This document shows, piece by piece, positions 43,763-53,685 of a stretch of DNA of 64,000 bases; positions within the stretch are counted from its first letter, which is position 1; each line of letters opens with the position of its first letter. The translations under genes were made by a program, and so were the position numbers. The notes under the pieces are model-generated. The model saw only the letters and a list, made by a program, of their open reading frames with translations. It was not told the origin of the DNA and ran no database searches. The DNA is from Micropterix aruncella. Lineage: Eukaryota > Arthropoda > Insecta > Lepidoptera > Micropterigidae. The stretch is from contig OX155978.1 of NCBI GenBank assembly GCA_944548615.1, forward strand, positions 3,269,595 to 3,333,594. The letters are read 5' to 3'.

Positions 43763-44480
43763 ATCGATTTATTTTATTTATTTATTTATTTAAGAATTAA
43801 TTACTATAAAACATTGATTAGCTTACAAAAATAACAGGAACCGAATGGCAAAACCTTAACCTTTTGCTTATTTGTTTCTGTCACCCAACTGGGACTAGCC
43901 CGTTCTAGGGTGGACAGGACTCCAATATTACAATCAAGTTTGCTTGATTGCTTGGCTGCTTACAAATGCACAAGTTTTAGTAAAAGCTAATGACACTAAA
44001 TTGCCCTAAAATGTGGTCTTCAGAATAAAATAAAATAATAATAAAAGATAATATAATAAATAAAATGCAATTTCATTATATAATCGGCAATAAATATAAT
44101 ATAAAATTCGATTAAATAATATAAATAAAGTTATATGTGAGAAAAGAAAGAAACAGTCATTAATGTTTAATATATCTAAAGTAATATAGGATTTAATATA
44201 AATATTCCTAGTCAAAAAGTCAAAGTCAAATAATTTTTGGTGGTTAGTTCAATGCTACAATATACTAAACATACATGTTTAAAAATATGTTAATAATTTG
44301 TGCACCTAAGTTTTATTATACTATTATTTCTAACATTTGATGTATGGTTAGTCTGTCATGATTCGATATGTTCCATTTCTTTAATTTATTTTTGAATTCC
44401 CTAAATGTCAAATTTATTTTTATTTCCATATTGATCAGATTATAAAATCTCGGCTCAATGAATGGCCAAATAATTGCTCT
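43763..44480 (-). pseudogene. LINE 3' end, second copy of 14838-15655
   Basis: Minus-strand match to the coding end and the complete 3' UTR, ending in (TTTA)n at 43763-43795. The coding part is about 44340-44480 with small indels (the residues FREFKNKLKKW are still recognisable). Confidence 0.7.
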
Positions 44481-45243
44481 CACTTTCGACGTAAATGCTA
44501 ACTCTTAAATACGTTGACAATCAACCACTTCAGCAGGTTAACTGTTCCACTAGTCCTCATCCCGGTTGGCTAAGAAATGTTTTCTGGGATCGGTGTGCAA
44601 TTGTGCCTTCTCCAGTATGAAGTCGTGTCCTCGCCGCTGATACATATGGTTCCGCTTGAAGATTGAAGACAACTCCTATATGCCTCCACGTATAATATCT
44701 CGGTAAATAATATTAAAAAACCAAGAATAGCCCGTATTCCGTTTCTTGCAGGTGGCTTATTTGAGGTCCAAAAACGTGCTAAAACGACGCTTAATTTTGA
44801 ACTGACGTTTTGGTATTCCCTTTTATGGGTCCTAACTGGAGCGGGCTTATATAAAGCTCGTCAGGCGCTTAAATTGGCGTTAAGCAGCGTCTAAACCCTT
44901 TTTCGTATTCCGGTTCTACAGATGTCATGGCGGATGGGTCCTATTCGGTGTCTTAACTAAGAACGGTCTAAATCGAGCAGTATGCGTATCTACATTTTCG
45001 TTTGTGCAACCATGGTAAACGTGAAAATTTCCGTTATTGTCAATTATGAGATCCTGTGCCGATGTTTTCTATTACAGTTTCTTGCAGTCTGGCTATACAG
45101 ATACCGTAAATGTGTACTGTTAAAAACTGCAAACAATGACGGAGAAGCTCGTGATTAAATAACCGAGCCTAGTAAATCGATCATCGCCACTGCTTCTGCA
45201 TGACAACGTATAATCACAGATTTCACTGCAAACAGTCGCAACA
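44481..45243. other. Unassigned stretch
   Basis: No coding sequence was recognised. Text such as CGTTTTGGTATTCCC and AGCGGGCTTATATAAAGCTC is single-copy here. Confidence 0.3.
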
Positions 45244-45560
45244 TTGCTGGAGCTGCGGCTGGAGACTCTTGGTCACCCATCTTACTTGCTAGACCTTGCT
45301 CTAATAGAGTTTATTTCAGTTTTTTTTCAGAATTTAGATACATTACATGTAGACATTTTACAAGGGGAAATAATCAACTTTGAAGAGTCGGTTGCCTACG
45401 GCAAAATGTATATAAATTTATATTTACATTTACATTTACATAGAGCGGGGTTTACTATAGAGCTATAGCATTACTATAGAGCGGATTACTATAAAGCGGC
45501 GCACATTTACATTTATATTTACATTTATATAAATTTATATACATTTTGTATACATTTTGC
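45244..45560. repeat. Repeat shared with 3973-4306, then an imperfect palindrome
   Basis: 45244-45395 pairs with 4100-4220. From 45399 to 45558, GGCAAAATGTATATAAATTT and (TTTACA)n are mirrored by AAATTTATATACATTTTG and TTGCC, enclosing GAGCGG..TACTATA direct units. Confidence 0.6.
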
Positions 45561-46236
45561 CAAGGCATCCCTTAAGGGACGCCTCACATTTGAGGGGTTA
45601 AAATGACAAATCTGCATAGGGGTCAATATTTCTATTAATTAAATATATATTTTTCATACAAAGTTTTTGGCCCTAAATTTCTTTTATAAAACAGGAACTC
45701 CTTAGGTAAGAACCCAATACCTAACCGTTCAAATTTCAGCCTAAAGATGAGTTATAATCCGTTGAGTTGTAACCTAAATAAATAAAAACCGATGAGTTAT
45801 AACCTAAATAAATAAAATAAAAATAAAATAAAATAAAATAATAAAATTTGTGTACTATAACGATATAACAAATAACATTTTTTTATCCGAAGCCCGAAGC
45901 GACAGCTTTTACGTTAGCTTCCAAAAGCGTGCTCCTTAAGTAAAAAATATTTCCCTGCCTAAGTATATAAGGGATACCCTATTTGAAACAAGCCAGTCTT
46001 GAGGCAAATATTATCGTAAGCTTATGAGACACCGAGGAAAATCATTGCCGGCGGAGGGTATTCTCGTGCGGGTCATAAACTTCAGCGATATTTTCTATCA
46101 TGATTTGTAACGATATAGAATATATCCTCGTCGCTAGATTATGCCGCCGCACATAGGGTGTTTGATTCAAACAGTCGATCGAAGTTGTTTTATCGTCATT
46201 TCGCAATATTTACGCTTTATGAATCAGTGGCTGTTG
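45561..46236. other. Unassigned stretch
   Basis: It includes an (AAATA)n run near 45775-45845. No gene was recognised. Confidence 0.35.
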
Positions 46237-46365
46237 CCCGCGGCTTCGCTTCGCGTAAAGTGTCGAATCGATTTGCTAATTTAAGTAGCGTAGCATTTAT
46301 TTGCCTTTTTAGAAGCTACCTTTAGATATATAGTGCAAGGCGTCCTCCTCAGATGCTGCTTATCT
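46237..46365 (-). repeat. Dispersed repeat, copy 2 of 511-625
   Basis: Inverted match, described at copy 1. Confidence 0.55.
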
Positions 46366-46544
46366 CGTCTTGTTCCTTCCACAACCCTCGCCGCCTTCCA
46401 CTTAACGCTAACCTTACTGGGCCAGCAGCCGCCGCCGCCGTTAGTAATTTCATAATATCTCCTTAAGAGGCCGTGGCGGCGTAGCGGCTAAAAGTAATAT
46501 GAAGCATAATTTTGTGAATATATATAAAACGGTGTATACCAAAT

Positions 46545-47440
46545 CTATCGCGGACCACTGCATCCTTTGCCCGGCTGTTCACCCAGGATCGGGTAGCCGA
46601 TGGTCGTTTCAAGAGCAGTCGCCGTAAGGAAACAGTACTGCTTCCAGACTCCCCCGACTGTTAGTCAGAGTGGGAGCTAACGAGCCCATGGTGGGTTGGC
46701 CACGAAGACCCATGAGTTCAGGGTCGGTCACACTCACGGGTCAACACCCATCCGACGGCCACCACGCACGGGGTGCGAACCTGGGTAGGACTCTGGCCCT
46801 GGTCAGTTTCCCCTGGGAATCAAACCTCTGGCGCTCCTGGACGGTCTGCGCACCGTGCGGCCCAAGCTAATCGATTGTGCACTCCGACTAACATCTTGCG
46901 GTGTCGACTACAACGGGCGAACCCGTCACCACAGGACGTTTTAACGATTAGTCGTTCTATCGCCCTGCAGTGAACGTAGAAGACTTTGGACAATAACAAT
47001 ACAACGTCTAGCTACGCCACAACCCGTGAGAGTCCAACGCCTTACCGCGAGATAGCCAGGAATGCTACCTGGCGGGCGACACTCGCGCCCTTACTACCAA
47101 TTGTGACCAGATTTCTCCGGTCTCTCGATTGGTTCCGAGTTCGAGGTCGAAGTGTGGCGAAGCTAGACGGCGGATTGTCTTTTGTCCAAAGTCTTCTACG
47201 CTCACTCCAGGGAGATCGAACGACTAATCGTTAAAACTCCCTGTGGTGACGGGCTCGCCCGTTGTAGTCGACAACCCAAGATGTTAGTCAGAGTGCACAA
47301 TCTATTGGCTTATGCCGCACGGTGCGCAGACCGTCCAGGAGCGCCAGAAGGTTGTTTCCTAAGGAAAAATAGCCCTAAGGCCAGAGTCCTGTCCGGGCTC
47401 GTACTTCATGCGTGGAGGCCGCCGGATGGGTCCTGATGGA
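46545..47440 (-). mobile_element. Outer GC-rich retroposon, split by a younger copy
   Basis: The pieces 46545-46672 and 47296-47440 join colinearly on the minus strand (CCCGACTGTTAGTCAGAGTG then CACAATC.ATTGGCTTATGC). The younger insertion 46673-47281 sits between the duplicated TGTTAGTCAGAGTG. Confidence 0.8.
46673..47281 (+). mobile_element. Inner GC-rich retroposon with perfect 14-bp target duplication
   Basis: It runs from GGAGCTAACGAGCCCATGG to GGCTCGCCCGTTGTAGTCGA CAACCC. It is flanked by TGTTAGTCAGAGTG at 46659-46672 and 47282-47295. Its middle is replaced by an opposite-strand 3' fragment of the same family (about 46900-47145), a third layer. The frames here differ from those of other copies and are not coding. 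Confidence 0.85.
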
Positions 47441-47464
47441 TGGTCCGGATATCATAATGGTTAA

Positions 47465-47630
47465 ATCCAAATGAGGATATCCTGCCAAAACTGGTAATCG
47501 GGGCGCGACGTTGCCCGCTGGGTTACCTTCCCAGTACCCCTCCGCAAGGCGTTGGCCTTTGACTGGGACGTTGGGTTTGATGGATGGTAGGTTTGTACTT
47601 TCATCTCACGAGAGAGAGAACGATCATTAT
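47465..47630 (+). mobile_element. GC-rich retroposon fragment (type A, 3' part)
   Basis: CTGGTAATCGGGGCGCGACG, GTTACCTTCCCAGTACCC and GCAAGGCGTTGGCC parallel 16505-16590. It ends before the 3' hairpin, where PLE sequence starts. Confidence 0.6.
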
Positions 47631-47639
47631 CAATATTAT

Positions 47640-47831
47640 AAAACGAATTTACCGCGTGAAATTTGTAGCATTCGACGCTTGAAGCACCCGAAGTTTGTAG
47701 CACCCGACTAATAAGCTTATTATAAACAAATCGACGGATTAGCAATGGGATGCCCTGTATCGCCGATAGTTAGCGACTTATACATGGGATATTTTGAGTA
47801 TGTGGCATCAAACTCGACACTTTACGTTTAA
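47640..47831 (+). pseudogene. PLE arm fused to a PLE reverse-transcriptase fragment
   Basis: 47640-47710 is the PLE arm (AAAACGAATTTACCGCGTGA, CACCCGA) with a partial internal duplication. 47721-47831 is open on the plus strand and reads YKQIDGLAMGCPVSPIVSDL, then YMGYFEYVASNSTLYV and a stop. 'Q.DG.AMG.P.SP...D.YM..FE' is the RT block of Penelope-like elements. This is the only catalytic-domain piece of a PLE in the window. Confidence 0.8.
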
Positions 47832-48486
47832 GTTAAACTATGTTATATTCTTCATGTAGTATGTATTCGATTTGTTCTCCCATCATTATAATTAATGTCA
47901 CAGTTGACAACGCTGTTCGGCTGGTCCGCGGCGCGCGGGCGGCTGGGCGGCGGCGGCGCGCCACGCCATCAGTTATAAATCGTTTCCCGAGCGGAGCGCA
48001 CGCTGCCTTGCCGCCCTCTCCGCATTTTACGTAACCGCGCTATCTGTTAAGAAATATATATCACGTCGTATCTAAAGTACTGTATTTCAATGTTCGTCTG
48101 GCACATCTACCTATAATAAGTAAATAGCCAACAAAACCTCCAAAATTAAATCTATTCTCTGGCTTTACTATGTGGACAATACCTTCTGAATTCTAAAGGG
48201 CAATACACAAACGGTGGAAGAATTTCTGGGTCATCTAAACTCCATACACCCAAAAATAGTGTATACCTATAAAGTAGAATAGGTTTCAGGGAAAGGGGGG
48301 GGGGGGGGGGAGTCAAAATGTATATATCCGTCTTCGTCTAGAAATGTTTTTAGCGCGCTTACAATACTTTACCTCCTCGTCGCGTCGGTTGGTGGGCCGG
48401 TAATCGAAAATATAATATATAGATCACATTGAAAGTCTCGACTTTATATCTCCATAGTACTTGGGTAACTATTTAAGAGGATAAAT
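47832..48486. other. Stretch with a CG-rich block and a G run
   Basis: 47920-48035 is strongly CG-rich. 48270-48350 carries the end of the 3388/60045 repeat with a 16-base G run at 48295-48310. No gene. Confidence 0.4.
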
Positions 48487-48735
48487 ATGATTATTTTTTT
48501 CTTCTTCTTCCTCTTCTTCCTCTTCTTGTTCTTCCTCTCTTTATTCTTTTTCTTCTTCTTCTTCTTCTTCTTCTACTTCCCCCCCTCACACCACTTTTCG
48601 TCCCCCTCCAACCGCCCTCTCCCTGCCCCTTCAACCCCTCTCAAAACCCCCAACCCCCCTCCTTCAATCTCCTTTCCTATTAACCCCCCCTCCAATCCCA
48701 ACTCCTCCAATCCCAACCAGCACCATCCCCCAAAC
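48487..48735. repeat. CTT/CCCC polypyrimidine tract
   Basis: About 110 bp of TTC/TTCC repeats followed by C-rich text. The frame 48487-48804 is low complexity. Confidence 0.85.
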
Positions 48736-48885
48736 TCTCTATTAAAGCACTCTAGATCAGGCGGGATAGGAACCCACGGAAGAAAAAGAATATCGAATGA
48801 ATAAGAACATTTGCTGTGAGCTATTGAATGTTCAGTATGTTGTTATTCGTAATATTCTGTATTTACTACTTTTTAATAAAAAATG

Positions 48886-49300
48886 TATACGGGGTGTTAT
48901 TACTGCACGGGCACTTTTTCTGTGGGTGATTCAGTACAACGTGGTAAACAACTTTGATAAAAAAAATGGAAAAAACCTTTTTTTTATATAATTTTTTGTT
49001 TTTTTTTTTTATTTAAAAATTTTAGGAATTTGACTGTTAAATAAAGGTTTGAGAAGCGTTTGAGCGCGCTGCCCTATCAAGCGGTAGGTAATAGGTCGTA
49101 AATAAACAATATCAGCGACATTTTACCAACCGCTAGATAGCGCATCGTGATCATAGCTTTTCATACTATTTTTAAAAAAAACATTTTTTTTATTATTATT
49201 TTTTTTCAGTTTTTAAAAAATATATATAATTCAAGTTGCTTACTTTATTGTACTAGGTCACCAACAAAAAAATGCCCGTGCAGTAATAACACCCCGTATA
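48886..49300. mobile_element. TIR element, about 415 bp
   Basis: The ends TATACGGGGTGTTATTACTG and CACGGGCA.TTTTT.TG..GG are inverted over about 60 bp. TA at both edges fits a TA target. The core (TTGAGCGCGCTGCCCTATCA and ACCGCTAGATAGCGCATCG) is itself partly inverted. Related to 23775-24150. Confidence 0.8.
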
Positions 49301-49993
49301 AATATTCCTACTAGACCTCTTTTATCTTGGCCACGCTGTAGTAGGGTTTGTTGTTAGAGAGTGTAGTATTAAAATAGTAAACCAGCACATTTTGAAATTT
49401 CGCAATAATAAGTAGAAACAAACAAACAAACAGACAACACACAATATCTATCCAAAAATGGAAACCCTAGGAACGGAGGAAATTAAATATTCGGAATACG
49501 CCGGAAGGATACGCCGCAACAAAATAGAAGTTAATCTAAAAGACCCCCCAGATATTTAAATTGGTTGACAATAAAGTTGACCGTACGATACTAATAATAA
49601 GTGGAGGACTGCGACCGGTTTTATTTACCCTAACAAGAAACTAAATTAAAAAGGGTATCGGCGTACCCTCAACTCGATAAATATTAAACGGTCCCAAATG
49701 TACCCGTAATAACAAAAATGTCCCTTATACCTATTCCTGGCACGTAAGACGACAAATCTAAATAAATACACCTTCTGCTTTTAAGGTAATTGGCTCCGTT
49801 AAACAGGAGTACCAACCTAACTTCATATGGCATAATCAAAATAAAAGGTACTTATACGAGAGGGTACTTATTGCCTAAATCGTACATACTTACCTAAAAT
49901 GTTACTTAAAAGATTAAAAATGTTACACGAGTAGTTAGATAAAAAGGTCTATAGGTGTATGTGTGTGTGGCTAATTTGTTATATATTAATCTA
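49301..49993. other. Unassigned stretch
   Basis: AT-rich. 49340-49375 (GTAGTAGGGTTTGTTGTTAG) faintly resembles the SINE body at 31740. No gene. Confidence 0.3.
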
Positions 49994-50573
49994 CTAGCTG
50001 ACCCGGCGAACTTCGTACCGCCTAACAGTCAATGAATGTCGTGTTACAGAATACCTGAACTTAATTTATGATTTTATGAAAGTAATACAATGAATACAAA
50101 AGAAATATTAAGCTCACTACTTTATTAAGATAATAACACAAAAAGAAATATAAAAGTACAATAATTAAGTATATCAATCGCGTGTCAGCAAGACATGATT
50201 GAATTAAACTATTTACATATTGTGCAGCATGGGATGCACTCGGTTTAATTCTCTTCATTGAAGCACCTTGTGATATTAGACATTTTTTGTTTTTTTTTAT
50301 CAGGCGCAAGAACAAATAAAGCGGATGATTTGCCGACACGTGAACATGCCACGTACAACTGACTATGAGAAAAACACGGATTTACATTTTGTATGGGAAA
50401 ATGTGTTTTCTTTTTTTTTAATTTTTCGACAATTTTCCAATTTTTGTTTTTAATAGTTATTCTGCTATTCGGGACCGAGACAAATACTACAAATCAAAAA
50501 CCATGAAAATCGGTCTAGCCGTTCTCGAGTTATAAGTGTTCGAACAAACCCGCCTTTGTTTAATATATATAGA
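49994..50573 (-). mobile_element. Helitron deletion derivative keeping the helicase end
   Basis: On the minus strand the 5' end TCTATATATATTAAACAAAG is at 50573 and the 3' end GCGAAGTTCGCCGGGTCAG CTAG at 49994-49997. Between them lies the C-terminal piece of the Helitron Rep/helicase (50245-50382). Confidence 0.8.
50245..50382 (-). pseudogene. Helitron Rep-helicase C-terminus
   Basis: The minus frame reads NPCFSHSQLYVACSRVGKSS, then ALFVLAPDKKKQKMSN and a stop at 50245. 'FSH.QLYVACSRV' is the last conserved motif of the Pif1-like helicase domain of Helitron Rep proteins, which unwind DNA during rolling-circle transposition. Everything upstream (Rep nuclease, Walker motifs) is deleted. The frame 50061-50339 is a different frame and is not real. 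Confidence 0.85.
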
Positions 50574-50576
50574 GAC

Positions 50577-51190
50577 CAGGGGTGCACAAACGGTCGATCG
50601 CGTCAGTCAATCGTAAGTGCTTTTTTAGTCAATCTCGACAAAAAAATCCGTACAAACAGGCACGCGAAACGCAGACATGTGTCTATCCTGCTCTGCGCGT
50701 CGTTGTAGTGCCGGCATAGATTTCTGCGTTGTAGTGCCGGCATTGTTTTTATCTAGATTTTATAATTTAGCTGCAAAAATGACAGAACATTTAAATAAAG
50801 TCATAAATTGTCTATCAGATAACTCTCTCCAGAGTACAAATTCTCCATTAGTAGAGCGTTTTTTTTCAGATAATCGCTTTTCCAAATAGTTTTTCTACGC
50901 TTTGACAAACCGCTAAGTAGCAACAATTCTTTAATTTAATAATCAGACTCTGAATGTTAACTCATTTTTCTTATCAAAATCGAAAACTGTCTATTCTTTG
51001 CAATAGATAGGACGCGAATGAATGCATCTGCGTCATTTCGCTGCATCGCAGCATACGCTCGCGGCCTATGTCTGCCTCGACTGTCCTGCCTTGCAAAATC
51101 TGTACAGTTCGCCGCGAGCTCCGAGGAATCGGGGTATGGAAAAGCAGGTGGATAACGCCGTCTCCCAACTATCGCTTCATAACGTGCACC
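50577..51190 (+). mobile_element. Possible hAT element remnant
   Basis: CAGGGGTGCACAAACGG at 50578 is a typical hAT-like 5' start. GTGCACCCTC at about 51182-51191 could be the inverted right end. The frame 50677-50889 contains MTEHLNKVINCLSDNSLQ, not clearly a transposase. No convincing 8-bp target duplication was found, so this is tentative. Confidence 0.35.
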
Positions 51191-51201
51191 CTCCCAGTAC
51201 T

Positions 51202-51845
51202 AGGGTTGTCGACTACAGCGGGCGAGCCCGGAAAGCTTTAACGATTAGTCGTTCTATCTCCCTGGAGTGAGCGCAGAAGACTTGGATAAAACGGTCCACC
51301 ATCTAGCTCCGCCACAAACCCGTAAGAGGCCAACGCCTTAACCGCGAGATAGCCAGGAGTGTTACCCGGCGGGTCACACTCACGCCCTTACTTCTAATTT
51401 TGACCAGATTACTCCAGTCTTTCGATTGGTTACGAGGTCACTTGCACGGTCCTCTCCTTTACGATGCGGTGAAACGGTGTAAACCGAATCTATCGCGGAC
51501 CACGCCGTCCTTTACCCGGCTGTTCACTCAGGATCGGGTAGCCGATGGTCGTTTCTAGAGCAGTCGCCGTAAGGTCCGCAACCATCCCCGCTCTATAGGA
51601 AACAGTACTGCTTCCAGACTCCCCCGACTGTTAGTCAGAGTGCGCAATCGATTGGCTTATTCCGCACGGTGCGCAGACCATCTAGGAGCGCCAGAAGGTT
51701 GATTCCCAGGGGAAACTAACCATAAGGCCAGAGTCCTACCCAGGCTCGCACTTCATGCGTGGAGGGCGTCGGATAGGTGTTGACCCGTGAGTGTGACCAA
51801 CCCTGAACAGAATGGGTCTTCGTGGCCAACTCAGCAAGGGCTCAT
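51202..51845 (-). mobile_element. GC-rich retroposon (type B), near full length
   Basis: The 3' end is at 51202 (GGGTTGTCGACTACAGCGGG), with the hairpin region partly deleted (GCGAGCCCGG). The 5' end is near 51845 (GCAAGGGCTCATTAACCCCC). Colinear with 58329-58997. Confidence 0.8.
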
Positions 51846-52131
51846 TAACCCCCACCTCTCCCCTGGGAGAGTGCGGGGTATTAAGCGACGGTCGGGGACG
51901 GCATCATCCGACCGCTTTCCAGCCCCCGATTCTTCGGAGCTCTCGCGCGAACTGTACTATGTTGTTCTGCTTCACCTGCGTCTCAGCATACGCTTAGCCT
52001 TTCCGTGGGGCCGGGAAAGAACACACCGAGGTGCTCGAGGTCGACCAAGGGAGAGCCGTATGTCGCACGGTGCCGGAACAGAGACGCAGCCGGCCGATGC
52101 GCGGCATTAGGCCTGTGCCTAGGGCCTGTAC
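51846..52131. other. CG-rich stretch beside a hairpin
   Basis: Strongly CG-rich with overlapping frames on both strands (51787-52110, 51994-52212) that resemble nothing known. I see no splice-site pattern supporting a gene. Confidence 0.3.
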
Positions 52132-52276
52132 CACGTGACAGGAAGGATAATATGCCGCAACAGTAGCCTCCCGCGCGGCTTTCAAATTAACCGCGCGAGC
52201 CCTGTGGCTCACGCGTTTAATTTGGAATCCGCGCGGGCGGCTTCTGTTACGCTATATCGTCCCTTCCGATCACGTG
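52132..52276. repeat. GC-rich long hairpin, two 70-bp arms
   Basis: The left arm starts CACGTGACAGGAAGGATAAT and the right arm ends CCGATCACGTG. The arms pair along their whole length at roughly 80% with almost no loop (CCCGCGCGG pairs near the middle of each arm). It could be a fold-back element or a source of hairpin RNA. Confidence 0.75.
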
Positions 52277-52820
52277 CTACGGCGCGCCGGCGGTCACGTG
52301 GTCTCGCAGTCGTCTAACCCGGGGTAGGGTGGTAACTATGGAGAACGTAGTTATTCGAGGAACAAGCATTTCGAGGAACAAGCCCTGAAAAAAACTACTT
52401 TACCACTATTTTTGTTAAGTTGGACATTTACTTACTAATCATGCTAAGCTGTTGTCTCGTTATTTTACAATTCCTTTTTACAAGCTTTTATTTATCTTGC
52501 ATTGTTTGTTAGAATGTTAGTCTGTTTAGGTCAAATCTTGAAAGTTAAAGTTTTACATGTTAATTCAGTTCTAATGACAATGCATTTTTATGGTGAGTAT
52601 GACCTGATTCTACACTCAGGATATGCTCCCAACGAGGATAGTCTTTCACGGTCAACAACACAGACACACAATTTTGTATACAGACACAAAAGTTTGTCTG
52701 CATAAAATACAAATTACTATACATAAAAATAACAATGCCCGAGAAGGCTAAATCGATAGAGAATGGATAGAGGAAGGGAAGAACTGGTTGCTTCTTAGAA
52801 AAGTAGTATTTTTGAGGTGA
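52277..52820. other. Dispersed repeat and LINE 3' end
   Basis: 52500-52690 holds the GTTAATTCAGTTCTAATGAC and CTACACTCAGGATATGC-type repeat (118-bp unit). 52690-52820 is, on the minus strand, the tail of the LINE at 53546 (ACTTTTCTAAGAAGCAACCA). Confidence 0.5.
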
Positions 52821-53545
52821 TGGATGGCGGTGTCGACTACAACGGGCGAACCCGTCACCCCAGGCTGGTATAACAATATAGATCGTTCTTTCAGCCGTGG
52901 GTTGAGCGTAGACGAGTTGGGTACAAGACAATCTACTGTCTAGTTCACCAGCAACCCGTTGGAGTCCAACACCTTACGGCGAGGCACCAGGAAAGGTCAA
53001 CATCGGGCAGCCTCACTCCCTAACTACCAGTTTTGGCAGGATATCTCCGTCTGGAATTAACCTTCAGCATACCTCCATCCTCCCGACTGGTTTCGGGTCC
53101 GAAGTCGCTTGCGCAACCTCTACTTGTTGTATTACAGCGGTAATTCAGTTTGAATTTATCGCGGACCTGGGCGTTCTTTTCCCGTAGTGCCACACGGGAT
53201 CGAGTGTCCCGTGATCATTTCAATAGTGGCATGACAACAGGTCAACATCCACCCCCGCTGCTTAGGAAACAGTATATTTCCATAGTCTCCACACCCCTTC
53301 GAAAATTAGTCAGAATGCACAGCCGATTGGTTTCGCCGACCGGTGCGCAAACCGTCCAGTGGCGCCAGGATGCAATCCCGCCAAGAGAAACCGGTCCACC
53401 AGCTCTGAGGCCTGAGACACGGAAGTCTTACCCGGGGTAGCCTTCCACTCGAGGAGGCTTCTGAATAGGAGCTGAATTGTGAGTTGAGCCGATCCGAGAA
53501 CAAAATGGAACTTGTGGCCCAAACTGCACGAAACCGTTCACCACC
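52821..53545 (-). mobile_element. GC-rich retroposon, full-length (type A)
   Basis: The 3' end is near 52827 (GGCGGTGTCGACTACAACGG) and the 5' end near 53545 (GAAACCGTTCACCACC). The flanks ATTTTTGAGGTGA (52808-52820) and ATTTTTTAAGTGA (53546-53558) agree at 11 of 13 positions and may be an old target duplication. It splits a minus-strand LINE. The 117-codon frame 53306-53659 reads from LINE into retroposon. Confidence 0.8.
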
Positions 53546-53640
53546 ATTTTTTAAGTGAGCCATGAATGATTCTAACGAAGGAGATCTACTTATATTTGCT
53601 GGGAGATCGTTCCATTGTCTTTTTTTTGTTTTTTTTAAGC
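53546..53640 (-). pseudogene. LINE C-terminal scrap
   Basis: Residues QWNDLPANISRSPSLESF and MAHLKN match the 'WN.LP..I..S.SL.SF...LK' end of the family at 23097. The retroposon at 52821-53545 follows directly. Confidence 0.75.
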
Positions 53641-53685
53641 CTTGTAACACCGCGACCATTGCTGATCTATTGTGTTCGCCACCTA

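Noticed and set aside
47920..48035. Promoter with CpG block and TTATAAAT
   Set aside because: No downstream gene or transcript signal; a TATA-like word is expected by chance in this AT-rich window.
48487..48804. 105-codon frame with poly-phenylalanine start
   Set aside because: Low-complexity polypyrimidine tract.
51787..52212. Overlapping 107- and 72-codon frames in CG-rich DNA
   Set aside because: CG-rich DNA has few stops by chance; frames occur on both strands and part lies in a retroposon and next to a hairpin.
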